Part shown: positions 22,870 to 33,298 of the stretch, one piece after another
Layout of the letters: every line of letters begins with the position of its first letter
Numbering within the stretch: position 1 is the stretch's first letter
Assembly (NCBI RefSeq): GCF_014203325.1
Contig: NZ_JACHIV010000001.1
Span: 807,501 to 871,500, forward strand
Direction: 5' to 3'
Source of the DNA: Saccharopolyspora gloriosae
Lineage (GTDB): Bacteria; Actinomycetota; Actinomycetes; Mycobacteriales; Pseudonocardiaceae
Length of the DNA stretch: 64,000 nucleotides
Notes under the pieces: model-generated
The model's input: the letters and a program-made list of their open reading frames with translations, nothing else
Database searches by the model: none
What the model was told of the DNA's origin: nothing
Program-made: the position numbers and the translations under genes

Positions 22870-23136
22870 ATGCGGTGGAACCTGCGGCTGGCTGCGGCCA
22901 ATCGCGGCATTTGGAAGGCGGGTGACCTGCAACGCAGGCTCGCCGAGCGGGGCATGGTGATCTCGGCCGGCAAGATGTCCGCGCTGTGGTCCGGCCAGCC
23001 GGGCAGCGTCAAGCTCGACGACCTGGACGTGCTCTGTGCCGTCCTCGGCTGCGGGGTGGACGAGCTGCTGATCCCGCAGCCTGAGCGGGTAGGCGGCGCT
23101 CGTGCGGCGGAATCGGAGCATTCGGATCCGGTGTGA
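22870..23136 (+). CDS. Small XRE-family DNA-binding regulator
   Basis: An 88-residue protein consisting almost only of a Cro/C1-type helix-turn-helix. The helices are GDLQRRLAERGMVISAGKMSALW, where VISAGKMSALWSG is the recognition part, followed by KLDDLDVLCAVLGCGVDELL, typical of the short XRE group. ATG 22870 lies behind a strong GAAGGAGGG. The open frame upstream to 22708 has no start context. The tandem AACCGGTT repeats 190 bp upstream are a candidate site for it. It lies divergent from the encapsulin operon, so regulation of that operon is possible but unproven. Confidence 0.8.
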   Translation: MRWNLRLAAANRGIWKAGDLQRRLAERGMVISAGKMSALWSGQPGSVKLDDLDVLCAVLGCGVDELLIPQPERVGGARAAESEHSDPV

Positions 23137-23748
23137 TCGCACGCATCGCGCGGGCGTGTCGTGCGCGAAATACCCTGGGCGGACGGAATTGCGGAAGAGT
23201 GGAATCGGTGAGGTCGATCACTCATCTGTTTTTGGAGTGGTTTCGGCTCCAGTGGTGACGGCGTGGCGTCTGCCGTTCCGATTCCCGGTTCCGCAAGGGT
23301 GGGCCTGTCGGGTCGGCGGTCGCCGGAAATGGGGTGGATCTCCACTGCCGCGGCGACGAATTCCGCCACTGCCGGACGCGCGGACGACGATCCGCCCGGT
23401 ACTCCCGATTGTTGGTGGCCACCCGAATCATCGGTTCTCTTCCGGCTCGGCATGATGTTGAAGCGGTGGCCGGCCTGAGGCGGTGTCTCCGTGAAAGCAA
23501 CAGGTGAAACGACGTCCAAATAGGACGAATCGTGCCCCGTAGGGCTGTGGGGAAGTGGTTCGTCCACGTTGGTGCGGCTCCGGTTGCCGGGCGTGAATCC
23601 GGACGCGGAGAGTCAGTTCGTGTTTCAAGATCCACCTGATCGGGTCGATCGAGTGGATCAATCGGGTCTGGTTCGCTCCGCGACATTCCGCGCATGGCCG
23701 TCCGGCGGCTATCACTGGAGCGACCGAGTGCGATCAGAGGGGGGTCCG
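23137..23748. other. Intergenic region upstream of the NADase gene
   Basis: About 610 bp without a supported gene. Open frames on both strands here have biased, low-complexity translations and no ribosome-binding sites. The part at 23635-23675 contains short repeats of the ATCGGGTC/GATCGAGTGGATC kind. The NADase promoter should lie near its 3' end. Confidence 0.5.
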
Positions 23749-24489
23749 ATGCTGGGGTTCGGACGGAAGAACAGGCGTCCCACCGAGGGTTTCGGAGATC
23801 CCCGAGCACGAGCCGGAACCCGCTGCGTCCGAGCGCTGCTGTCGCTGGGCGTCGGACTGTCCGCGGCGCTGATCCCGGTAGTTCCCGCGCAGGCCGGGCC
23901 AGGGCAGGTCGCTTCAGCCGGCCCGCACGTCCCGTGCTCCGGTGTGCATGCCGGCGACGAGCGCTGGGGGCCGGAATTCCTGCCTCGGCCGTGGCAGCAA
24001 CCGGTCGGCCCGCTGCTGGCCGAGTACTCCCGCAGCGGCGACCTCGAGCCCGCCGAATTCCTCGACACCTACTGGGATTCGGCGGCGAACAGCTGGAGGT
24101 ACCCGTCGCAGGACGGCTTCGAGGTGGACCCGGACGGCAACCCCGACAAGCACCCCGAAGTGCTGGACGTCGGTGACGACCTGGACCGCTTCGGCTCCGA
24201 GTACGGCTCGTTCCTCGCTCCTGCCGGGGACGACTACGCCGAGCGCTCCCTCCCGCCGCAAAGCCTCACCACCCGCGAAGCCGACTTCCCCTGCGGCTAC
24301 CACCGCTACGAAGTGGCCCGATCGTTCACCGTCTGGGAAGGCCCGATCGCACCCTGGTTCGCGCAGCCCGGCGGCGGCACCCAGATCCTGCTCGACTCCG
24401 CATTCCTCCAGCCGGGCGAGGGGCAGCGGCTGAACGTCAGGTGGCTGCTGTCCAACGGGTACCTCAAGCCCGCCGACGATCTACGGTAG
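23749..24489 (+). CDS. Secreted TNT-type NAD glycohydrolase
   Basis: A 246-residue secreted protein whose C-terminal part fits the TNT (tuberculosis necrotizing toxin) fold, which splits NAD into nicotinamide and ADP-ribose. After an arginine-rich start comes a hydrophobic export signal at about 28-49 (ALLSLGVGLSAALIPVVP, then AQAG). The mature part shows FLDTYWD, LDRFGSEYGSFLAPAG (145-160), SLPPQSL, GPIAPWFAQPGGGTQ (198-212) and NGYLKPA. These match secreted actinobacterial and fungal NADases closely. C63 and C182 could form a disulphide. ATG 23749 follows a G-rich site. A small gene follows at 4 nt, as expected for a toxin-immunity pair. Fungal-type NADases need not be intoxicating, so the target is open. 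Confidence 0.82.
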   Translation: MLGFGRKNRRPTEGFGDPRARAGTRCVRALLSLGVGLSAALIPVVPAQAGPGQVASAGPHVPCSGVHAGDERWGPEFLPRPWQQPVGPLLAEYSRSGDLEPAEFLDTYWDSAANSWRYPSQDGFEVDPDGNPDKHPEVLDVGDDLDRFGSEYGSFLAPAGDDYAERSLPPQSLTTREADFPCGYHRYEVARSFTVWEGPIAPWFAQPGGGTQILLDSAFLQPGEGQRLNVRWLLSNGYLKPADDLR

Positions 24490-24493
24490 GCGG

Positions 24494-24727
24494 ATGGATC
24501 GCCGCGAACTGTTCACCCTGCTGCGCGGGTCGGGTGTCGCCGAGAGCGAGCTGTGGATCGAAGGTGTGCACGAACCCCGTACGTCGCCGACGGAATTCCT
24601 GTTCCTGCGCAAGGGCGAGAACGGCTGGGACACCGGCGTGGCCGAACGCGGGGTCTGGCACGTGATCACCTCGTCCCCCGACGAGGACACCGCCTGCGCC
24701 CGCCTCCTACGCCTAGCCCAACCCTGA
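24494..24727 (+). CDS. Small protein behind the NADase, candidate immunity factor
   Basis: A 77-residue soluble, acidic protein without a signal peptide, so it would stay in the cytosol. It starts 4 nt behind the NADase stop and must be co-transcribed. Features are an N-terminal helix (MDRRELFTLLRGSG), a beta-rich middle (TEFLFLRKGENGWDTGVAER) and an acidic segment SSPDEDTACARL. The mycobacterial TNT toxin is neutralised by a separate factor encoded next to it, which gives the reason for the call; no sequence similarity to that factor can be shown here. Confidence 0.6.
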   Translation: MDRRELFTLLRGSGVAESELWIEGVHEPRTSPTEFLFLRKGENGWDTGVAERGVWHVITSSPDEDTACARLLRLAQP

Positions 24728-24746
24728 CCCCCGCAACCCTGGTGGA

Positions 24747-24914
24747 GTGAACGGACCGTTCGTCCCATCACCTCGGACCAACGGTCCGTTCACTCCACGA
24801 ACTCGCCCCCGTTCCGCCGACGTGCGGCCCGCGCCGCCCGGCTCCCACCCGCACCGCATCCATGGGAGTGAACGGACCGTTCGTCCCGTTGGATAGGACG
24901 AACGGCCCGTTCAC
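24747..24914. repeat. Palindrome cluster 4 (two full copies, one remnant downstream)
   Basis: Copies lie at 24747-24793 and 24868-24914. A lone right arm, degenerate, is at 25026-25046. The cluster lies between the convergent toxin partner gene and the AbiEi-like gene. No gene is seen in 24728-25071. Confidence 0.88.
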
Positions 24915-25071
24915 TCCGAAAGATCGCTGGATCCCGCTGGAGGGTGCGCGGAAGGGGCGCCTGCCGGGAGGTGCCGTGCGTGATCAGCCGCGGCGTGCGG
25001 CAGGGGTGTTCGAGCAGCCGGTGGATTGGACGAAGGGGGCGTTCACTCCTGGTGGGGCCTCGGATCGGCGT

Positions 25072-26040
25072 TCAGCGTGGTGCTGGAACACGAGGGACCG
25101 CGGTCACCCGTGGGCGGGGACGTTGCTGGGCCGCGCGGTACGAGCGGCGAAGTTCGTCGAGAACCGCGGAAGGGTCGGAGCGGAGGCGCTTCGGCAACGT
25201 GTGGACCACGACGACACCGGCGGCGGTCATGAGCGTGTGGCGGAACACCGTGTTCTCGTAGCCGGTGGGCCGCAGGTGGTACTCCATCGAGTCGATCTGC
25301 CAGGCGAGTCCCACCTCGTCGATCCAGCCGTCCGGAATCCCGAGCAAAGTCCCGTCCGGGCCCAGCAGCCGCACGTTCCACTGCATGGCAGGCAAATCCG
25401 AGCTCTGCGCCAAGCGGTAAGCCCAGCTCTCGGCAGGGGAATGCACGTTGGCTCCCATTTCCTCCAGCACGACGCGACATCGGGCGACGCCGCGCCGCGA
25501 ACCGGCTTTGGCCTCGGCCGCCAGAGCTTCCGGCGTCACCAAATCCCGCTGCACCGCCTCGGCCAGCAAGGCCCGGACCTGGTCCAGCGAGGGCAGGCGG
25601 CGCGCGGCGTCGAGCAACGCCCGGACGAGCGGTGCCACTCGGAAGCCATCGCGGGTGACCGGCGACGGGAGGCGCGTGGTCCGCTCGATCTCGGCGAAAC
25701 CCTTGCTGGCGCGTTTGCGGGCTTCCGGAATGAGCATGTGCACTTCGTCGGTTTCGGGAAGGCGCGTCATGCCGTGCAAGCGGCATGCGGCCAGACCGGT
25801 GATCATCGCCCCGGTTCCCGCGTACCGCAGAGCGGCGTCATGGCGCTGCTCAAGGGTGGGGGTGCCGGACGACAGCATGATGACGCCCGGCAGCAGCCGC
25901 TTCCACGGGCCGCCGATCGACGCCCGGTGGTACACGGTTTGTCTTGGCACGCCGAGTTCGTCGAGAGCGCGCGCGGTGAGGACACCGTGAGTGGCGGCGG
26001 TGGCCACCCCGTCCCAGTCAACGATCGTTCTCCTCGGCAT
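25072..26040 (-). CDS. AbiEi-antitoxin-like protein with DUF559-like C-terminus
   Basis: A 322-residue cytosolic protein. The N-terminal 60 residues form a winged-helix-like unit (GVLTARALDELGVPRQTVYHRA, motif core LGVPRQTVYHR) as in type IV antitoxins of the AbiEi group. The middle part (ALRYAGTGAMITGLAACRLHG) fits the same family. The C-terminal part (PDGWIDEVGLAWQIDS, then VFRHTLMTAAGVVVVHT) resembles the DUF559/Vsr-like nuclease fold found at this place in many actinobacterial relatives. No AbiEii toxin partner lies next to it, so it is an orphan. Function unknown. Confidence 0.7.
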   Translation of the reverse strand: MPRRTIVDWDGVATAATHGVLTARALDELGVPRQTVYHRASIGGPWKRLLPGVIMLSSGTPTLEQRHDAALRYAGTGAMITGLAACRLHGMTRLPETDEVHMLIPEARKRASKGFAEIERTTRLPSPVTRDGFRVAPLVRALLDAARRLPSLDQVRALLAEAVQRDLVTPEALAAEAKAGSRRGVARCRVVLEEMGANVHSPAESWAYRLAQSSDLPAMQWNVRLLGPDGTLLGIPDGWIDEVGLAWQIDSMEYHLRPTGYENTVFRHTLMTAAGVVVVHTLPKRLRSDPSAVLDELRRSYRAAQQRPRPRVTAVPRVPAPR

Positions 26041-26139
26041 GACTCCACCATGACCAATCGGAGAACTCGTGCGCCACGTCGATTTCAAGATCTGTGGATG
26101 AATCGCCACCCTGTGGACAACTCGAGCTTTTCTGGTGGA

Positions 26140-26305
26140 GTGAACGGACCGTCCGTCCAAATAGGTTGGTCGAACGGTCCGTTCACTCCGAAACTGATCC
26201 GATCACTTTCGGGTCGATATTGGCGTGTCGGATGGGGTTCGCGTTCGAGCGGCATTGGGTGAACGGACCGTTTGGCCGAAGGGGTTGGTTGAACGGTCCG
26301 TTCAC
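26140..26305. repeat. Palindrome cluster 5 (two 47-bp copies)
   Basis: Copies lie at 26140-26186 and 26259-26305 between divergent genes. In the second copy four arm positions deviate from Watson-Crick pairing, and all four are T opposite G, so they would still pair as G-U in plus-strand RNA. Confidence 0.88.
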
Positions 26306-26378
26306 TCGACAACGAGGGAGCCCGTACACGGCGGCTGCTGCAGGGGAGCGGGCGTACCGTGGCACGGGAAGGGGAGTG

Positions 26379-26825
26379 ATGAGGACGTCGCAGCAGAGGG
26401 TTTCCCGTTTGGCCGCAGGCGGGCTGCTCGCTGGGCTCGTGCTGAGCGGATGCGCCGGGTACCAGACCGATCCGGGGGTGCAGCACCACGCGCCGAGCGC
26501 GTCCCGCGACGACATCATCACCAAGATCGGGTTCGTGTCGCAGGACCAGTGCTTCACGCGTCCCGCGCAGCACGGCACCGAGCGGTGCGAGCGGTACGTG
26601 GCGCAGGTGCGCAACATCGCGCTCAGCGCCACCGAACCGACGGAACATCCTCCGCAGGTCATCGCCTCCGCGCACGAGCTGCAGCAGCGAGTGGAACGAC
26701 TGCTCCGACGTGGATGCTTCCCGCCGAATCCAGAGACGGAGCAGGTGTGCACCCACGACCTGATCACCCTCGACCGCGCTCTCGGAGATCTCCGCACCGC
26801 GCTCACCGCCACCCCGCCTGGGTGA
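26379..26825 (+). CDS. Putative lipoprotein
   Basis: A 148-residue protein with a lipoprotein signal peptide: positively charged start (MRTSQQRVSR), hydrophobic core and lipobox LSGC at about residues 22-25. The mature part is hydrophilic with five further cysteines (CFTRPAQHGTERC, GCFPPNPETEQVC and one more), which may form disulphides outside the membrane. No known family is recognised. The in-frame GTG directly before the ATG is an alternative start. The gene stands between palindrome cluster 5 and the DUF1015 gene. Confidence 0.72.
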   Translation: MRTSQQRVSRLAAGGLLAGLVLSGCAGYQTDPGVQHHAPSASRDDIITKIGFVSQDQCFTRPAQHGTERCERYVAQVRNIALSATEPTEHPPQVIASAHELQQRVERLLRRGCFPPNPETEQVCTHDLITLDRALGDLRTALTATPPG

Positions 26826-26925
26826 TCGACGTTCACTCTCCGTTGGGAAAACCCCTGGCATAGCGCACAAATCGGTGCTTTCCACGGCCACGTGACCACA
26901 CGCGCGGCAGCGGGTTGATACTGCG

Positions 26926-28098
26926 GTGGTGACGAGTTCGGTACGTGTGGGAGTGGACATCCGCCCGTTCCGCGCCTGGGTTCTCGCGCCCGAACGCCTG
27001 CGCGGCCTCGCGGACCGGCACGCCACGCCGTGGGATCGTGTCGACGTCGGGAATTCCGTGCGGCTGCTCGGCGAGTGGAAACGGCTCGCGGTACTCGCTC
27101 GCGACGAGCGTCCCGCGATGTACGTCTACGAGCAGTCCGGGCCGCTCGGAGTGCAGCGCGGCGTGATCTCCGCCGTGCACCTGGACAGCCGGCTGTTGCC
27201 GCACGAGGACGTCACCCCGGCCCATACCGACGGCATGGTCGAGTTGATGCGGGCGGGGGAGATGAGCATGCCGCCCATCCTGCTCGGCTATTCCGGGACG
27301 GACCGCATCGCCGAACAGCTGGACGCGGCGACCCGGCGACGGCCGTTGACCGAGCTGCGCACCCCGGACGGGCAGGAGCACCGCGTGTGGCGACTCGCGG
27401 AACGGGAGATCTGCGGGCAGATCATCGATGCGCTGCACCAGCGGGCCGCGCTCATCGCCGACGGGCACCACCGCCACGTCGCCGCCCGCCGGTTCCGCAG
27501 GGACGTCCACGCCGCTGGGCACGGCCGTGGTCCGTGGGACTACCTGCCCGCGTTGCTCGTCGACACCAAACGCAGTCCGCTGCGGTTGCGGCCGGTGCAT
27601 CGGGTGTTGCCGCACGCCGACCCGTGGAAGGTGCTCGCCGCCGCGCAGCAGTGGTTCCAGATCACCGCGCTGAGCGGGCCGCTGGAGGAATGGCTGGACG
27701 TGCTGCGGGCGCGGGCATACCACGGACCGGCGTTCATCGTGGCGACACCGGACAGGGCGTTCCTGCTCGACCGGCCTGATGCGCATTTCCTCTCCGGGCC
27801 GTGCGGGAGGTTCCCGGAATCGTTGCGGTCGATGCACATCTCCGTGTTGCAGGCTTTCCTCGACACAGTGCGGGACTCGCCTGCAATGGCTGTGCACTAC
27901 GAGCCGAGCGCGCCGAGGGCGTTGCACGTGGTGCGCGAAGTCGGGGGGATCGCCGCCATCACGTTCCCGCCGAGCAAACTGGACCTGTCCGCGGCGGCGG
28001 CGACCGGGGTGCGCCTCCCGCCGAAGGCGACGGCGTTCGGCCCCAACCCGCACCCCGGCCTGGTCCTGCGCACGCTGCCCAGCCCCCGCCTGCCCTGA
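26926..28098 (+). CDS. DUF1015 family protein
   Basis: A 390-residue cytosolic protein of the DUF1015 family. Family marks are the N-terminal GVDIRPFRAWVLAPE, the YVYEQSGPLGVQRGVISAVHL segment (core GVQRGVISAVHL), HEDVTPAHTDG and the conserved IADGHHRHVAA. The family has no firmly assigned reaction, although the HHRH motif suggests a metal or phosphate site. GTG 26926 or the next codon GTG 26929 is the start. It reads toward the copA end across cluster 6. Confidence 0.8.
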   Translation: MVTSSVRVGVDIRPFRAWVLAPERLRGLADRHATPWDRVDVGNSVRLLGEWKRLAVLARDERPAMYVYEQSGPLGVQRGVISAVHLDSRLLPHEDVTPAHTDGMVELMRAGEMSMPPILLGYSGTDRIAEQLDAATRRRPLTELRTPDGQEHRVWRLAEREICGQIIDALHQRAALIADGHHRHVAARRFRRDVHAAGHGRGPWDYLPALLVDTKRSPLRLRPVHRVLPHADPWKVLAAAQQWFQITALSGPLEEWLDVLRARAYHGPAFIVATPDRAFLLDRPDAHFLSGPCGRFPESLRSMHISVLQAFLDTVRDSPAMAVHYEPSAPRALHVVREVGGIAAITFPPSKLDLSAAAATGVRLPPKATAFGPNPHPGLVLRTLPSPRLP

Positions 28099-28158
28099 CC
28101 GCTACGCGAGCGGCACATCAGCGGACCGGATACCGCGGCGGCTAGGAAATCCGGTGAA

Positions 28159-28313
28159 GTGAACGGACCGTTCGGCCAATCCCATTGGCTGAACGGTCCG
28201 TTCACCCAATTCGATCGACCACCCGCACTGATCTTGACGCGCTTGAGAAGCCCACGTGCGAGAGAAGTGAACGGACCGCTCGTCCAATGCTATTGGGCGA
28301 GCGGTCCGTTCAC
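28159..28313. repeat. Palindrome cluster 6 (two 47-bp copies)
   Basis: Copies lie at 28159-28205 and 28267-28313, between the convergent DUF1015 and copA genes. Both contain paired changes that keep complementarity: position 17 G with 31 C in the first, and position 13 C with 35 G in the second. Confidence 0.9.
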
Positions 28314-28323
28314 TCCGCCTTGG

Positions 28324-30573
<2,250 letters not shown>

Positions 30574-30654
30574 CGTGCGATCTCCTGTTCACCTGCCGCG
30601 CGGATCCGTTCGGAAGGGACGTCCGCAGTGGACTTGTCGGGATGTGCCGCGAGG

Positions 30655-30683
30655 CGGCGGGAGCGGCGGAACCGCTCCCGCCG
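30655..30683 (-). other. Hairpin between copZ and copA
   Basis: A 12-bp perfect stem (CGGCGGGAGCGG at 30655-30666 with its complement at 30672-30683) and a 5-nt loop lie just behind the copZ stop on the minus strand. There is no T-run. It probably stabilises copZ mRNA or partly ends transcription, giving more chaperone than pump. Confidence 0.65.
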
Positions 30684-30689
30684 GGATGC

Positions 30690-30899
30690 CTACGCGTTCA
30701 CCAGCTGGTAGCCGGCCTCCTCGACCGCACCGCGCACCGCGTTCTCGGGCAGCGGTTCGGTGCTGGTCACGGTCACCGCGCCGGTCGCGAGGTCCACGGC
30801 GACGTCGGAGACGCCGGAGAGCTCGCTGATCTCCTCGGTCACCGAGCTCACGCAGTGGCCGCAGGTCATCCCGGTCACGGTGTAGGTCGACTGGCTCAT
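30690..30899 (-). CDS. copZ: Copper chaperone CopZ
   Basis: A 69-residue cytosolic heavy-metal-associated domain. The metal site is GMTCGHC (C13, C16), followed by the beta-alpha-beta pattern VAVDLATGAVTV and EEAGYQLV. It would carry Cu(I) to CopA or CsoR. It sits between csoR (84-nt gap) and copA (116-nt gap with a hairpin). Confidence 0.93.
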   Translation of the reverse strand: MSQSTYTVTGMTCGHCVSSVTEEISELSGVSDVAVDLATGAVTVTSTEPLPENAVRGAVEEAGYQLVNA

Positions 30900-30983
30900 G
30901 TACGTCCCTTCCTCGTGGTCGTCTTGCTCGCGGGCGTCGTGGGCGGCGCCCGGGTCGTGCCGGAGGCGGTCGTGCGCCGTCCG

Positions 30984-31265
30984 TCAGGAGCGCACCAGCC
31001 GGGCGATCGCGGCGCCGGCCTCGGCCACCTTCTCGTCGGCGGCGTCACCGCCTTCGGCGAGCGCCTCGGTGACGCAGTGCTTGAGGTGCTCGTCGAGCAG
31101 TCCCAACGCGACCGACTGGAGCGCCTTGGTGGTGGCGCTGATCTGGGTGAGCACGTCGATGCAGTACTTGTCGTCCTCGATCATCTTGGCGAGGCCGCGG
31201 ACCTGTCCTTCGATGCGGCGCAGCCGCTTCGCGTACTCGTCCTTGTCCTGTGTGTATCCGTGCAT
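30984..31265 (-). CDS. csoR: Copper-sensing repressor CsoR
   Basis: A 93-residue all-helical repressor that leaves DNA on binding Cu(I). The Cu ligands are C35, H60 and C64 (KYCIDVL, EHLKHC). The DNA-contacting N-terminal helix is YAKRLRRIEGQVRGL. The start at 31265 gives the normal family length; the open frame continues upstream into the operator and is not used. It is first in the copper operon and has its operator at 31300-31319. Confidence 0.93.
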   Translation of the reverse strand: MHGYTQDKDEYAKRLRRIEGQVRGLAKMIEDDKYCIDVLTQISATTKALQSVALGLLDEHLKHCVTEALAEGGDAADEKVAEAGAAIARLVRS

Positions 31266-31299
31266 CGAGCTCTCCCCGGTCCGGCGCCAACGAACACAG

Positions 31300-31319
31300 G
31301 TATACCCATGGGGGGTATG
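31300..31319 (-). promoter_or_regulatory. CsoR operator
   Basis: The pseudo-palindrome ATACCC-ATGGG-GGGTAT (arms 31302-31307 and 31313-31318) has the G-tract and TACCC/GGGTA form of known CsoR sites. It lies 35 nt upstream of the csoR start codon. Confidence 0.75.
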
Positions 31320-31490
31320 GGTGTCAACTGTGGTCCGGCACGTGGGCATCGATGCGTCAGGTGTGGAACGTGCACGTCAGGGGCGTGCGGTGCATCGCCG
31401 GGGTGGGGCGTGTCCGGCGTGGCCTCGCGCCGGTCCGTGCGCGGCGGATCACCGGTGGTCGATCGCAGGGCCGACCCCTCCCGGAGCGAT

Positions 31491-31507
31491 ACCTACTAGA
31501 GGTAGGT
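31491..31507 (+). promoter_or_regulatory. Inverted repeat before the MFS gene
   Basis: ACCTAC and GTAGGT arms around a 5-nt spacer lie 50 nt upstream of the MFS start codon, where a regulator could bind. Its binding protein is unknown. Confidence 0.45.
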
Positions 31508-31556
31508 TTCGGGGTGGCCGCCATGTGATCGCCCGTTCCGGGCGGGAGGAGCATCC

Positions 31557-32783
31557 GTGCACCGAACGACCCGCGTGACCGTCGCGCTGCTGTTCGCGGC
31601 CTGGACCGTGGACTACGTCGACCGGCTCATCATCAACGTCGCGCTGCCGTCCATCGGCGAGACCTTCGGCCTCGACCACGGCGAACGCGGACTGGTCGTC
31701 TCGGCGTTCTTCCTCACCTACGCGCTGATGCAGATCCCCGGCGGACTGCTCGCCGATCGCTACGGCGGAGTGCGGATGGCCGCGCTGGCGCTGCTGCTGT
31801 GGTCGGTGTTCACCGGACTCACCGCCTTCGCGTGGTCGTTCACCGCGCTGCTGGCCGTGCGGTTGTGCTTCGGAGCCGCGCAAGGCCTGTTCCCCGGAGC
31901 CTCGGTGAGCGCGCTGAGCGCCCGCAGCGTTCCTGAACAACGGCTCACGGCCAACGGCTGGATGCAGAGCTCCAACGCCATCGGCGCGCTGCTGGCCGCC
32001 GTGGTGGGCTCGGCGCTGCTGTCCGTGTGGGACTGGCGGATCGCGTTCCTCGCGGTGGCAGGGCTCGGCCTGCTGGTGTTCGTGGCCGTGGTGCGGTGGA
32101 TGCCGGAGCCGCTGTCGCCGGACCTGACCGGGCCGCGCCGGGTCGCGGGCGGCACGAGGCGGGTGCTGCGTTCGCCCGCGATCTGGGCCTTCGCGGTGAT
32201 GTTCTTCGCCTACGACGTCGTGAGCTGGGGGATCAGCACCTGGACCACCTCCTACCTGGTGGAACGCCACGGGCTGCCGATCGGTGCGGCCGGGATGGTC
32301 GTCGTCGGTCCGACGCTGCTCGGCGCGATCGGGATCGTGGTCGGCGGCCGGCTGTCGGACCGGTTCGGTGGACGTCCGCGGCGGGTGGTCGTGCCCAGCA
32401 TGATCGCGGTCGGCGTCCTGCTGTTCCTGCTGCCGCGGATGCCCTCGGTGCCGCTGTTCGTGGCCTGCGTGACGTTGCTCGGGGGTGTGGCCGGGCTGGC
32501 CTACCTGCCGTGCTTCTCGGTTCCGCTGCGCAGCCTGCCCGCGGCGCTGAGCGGAGCCGCCGCCGGAGTGATCCTCTTCGGCGGGCAGCTCGCCGGGGTG
32601 CTCAGCCCCAGCGTCTTCGGCTACGTCGTCGAGCACGCCGGCTACACCACGGCGTTCACCGCACTGCTCGTCGGGCCTGCCGTCGCCATCGCGGTCGTGC
32701 TGGGAGTGCCGCAGACCACCGAGCACTTCCTGCGCCGCTTCGACGGGCAACCGGTGCGCGACAGCGCGGTTTCGCCCGGCTGA
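31557..32783 (+). CDS. MFS transporter
   Basis: A 408-residue membrane carrier with about 12 hydrophobic segments. The major-facilitator signature between helices 2 and 3 is GGLLADRYGGVRM, and its counterpart in the second half is GGRLSDRFGGRPRR. The first helix carries the acidic residues of WTVDYVDRLIINVALP, typical of anion:cation symporters for organic acids such as sugar acids. GTG 31557 lies behind GGGAGGAG. The substrate cannot be told. It is divergent from the copper operon. Confidence 0.85.
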   Translation: MHRTTRVTVALLFAAWTVDYVDRLIINVALPSIGETFGLDHGERGLVVSAFFLTYALMQIPGGLLADRYGGVRMAALALLLWSVFTGLTAFAWSFTALLAVRLCFGAAQGLFPGASVSALSARSVPEQRLTANGWMQSSNAIGALLAAVVGSALLSVWDWRIAFLAVAGLGLLVFVAVVRWMPEPLSPDLTGPRRVAGGTRRVLRSPAIWAFAVMFFAYDVVSWGISTWTTSYLVERHGLPIGAAGMVVVGPTLLGAIGIVVGGRLSDRFGGRPRRVVVPSMIAVGVLLFLLPRMPSVPLFVACVTLLGGVAGLAYLPCFSVPLRSLPAALSGAAAGVILFGGQLAGVLSPSVFGYVVEHAGYTTAFTALLVGPAVAIAVVLGVPQTTEHFLRRFDGQPVRDSAVSPG

Positions 32784-32913
32784 GCGGAACGGCCTCCGGC
32801 GCGAGCGCGTGCTGGCGGAGGTGAGCGGATGCCGGTGCGCGTCGATCGGCTCCACCCCTCGCCGTGAGCGCACCAGGGCGATCGAGTGCGCCGTCGGGCT
32901 GGGTCCGAAGTGA

Positions 32914-33180
32914 GTGAACGGACTGTTCGTCCCATCCCACTGGACGAACGGTCCGTTCACTCCGCCACGAGCAACCGCGCGCACGTCCGCGTTTAAGCGC
33001 GGTGGTGAGCGTCGGGTCGGCGGCCGATCGTCGAGCGCTTCCGAGTGAACGGACCGTTCGCCCAACGGGATTGGACCAACAGGCCGTTCACTCCACCCGG
33101 CCTTCGTGGTGCGCGGGTGGCTGCGCGGGGTGGGTGAGCGGACCGTTGGTCCAGTGAGTTTGGGCGAACGGTCCGTTCAC
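32914..33180. repeat. Palindrome cluster 7 (three 47-bp copies)
   Basis: Copies lie at 32914-32960, 33045-33091 and 33134-33180, between two genes of the same direction. The 130 bp between the MFS stop and the first copy show nothing further. Confidence 0.9.
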
Positions 33181-33241
33181 TTCGGAAGTGGTGGTGCGGT
33201 TCGTGGGGGCGATGGGTTTGGGGGTCACCTGGGGCTTTGAC

Positions 33242-33284
33242 TTTTGTACTCGCTCGTACAATGATTGTACGAGCGAGTACAAAA
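33242..33284. promoter_or_regulatory. Perfect 20-bp inverted repeat, likely TetR operator
   Basis: Two perfectly complementary 20-nt arms (33242-33261 and 33265-33284) flank a 3-nt centre. Each arm contains TTGTACTCGCTCGTACAA or its complement, itself a pseudo-palindrome of TetR-operator size, so two operators face each other. It lies 15 nt before the start codon of the decarboxylase-like gene and would cover its promoter. The TetR gene at 34126 is the obvious candidate. Confidence 0.75.
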
Positions 33285-33298
33285 CACGGGAGGTAAGC

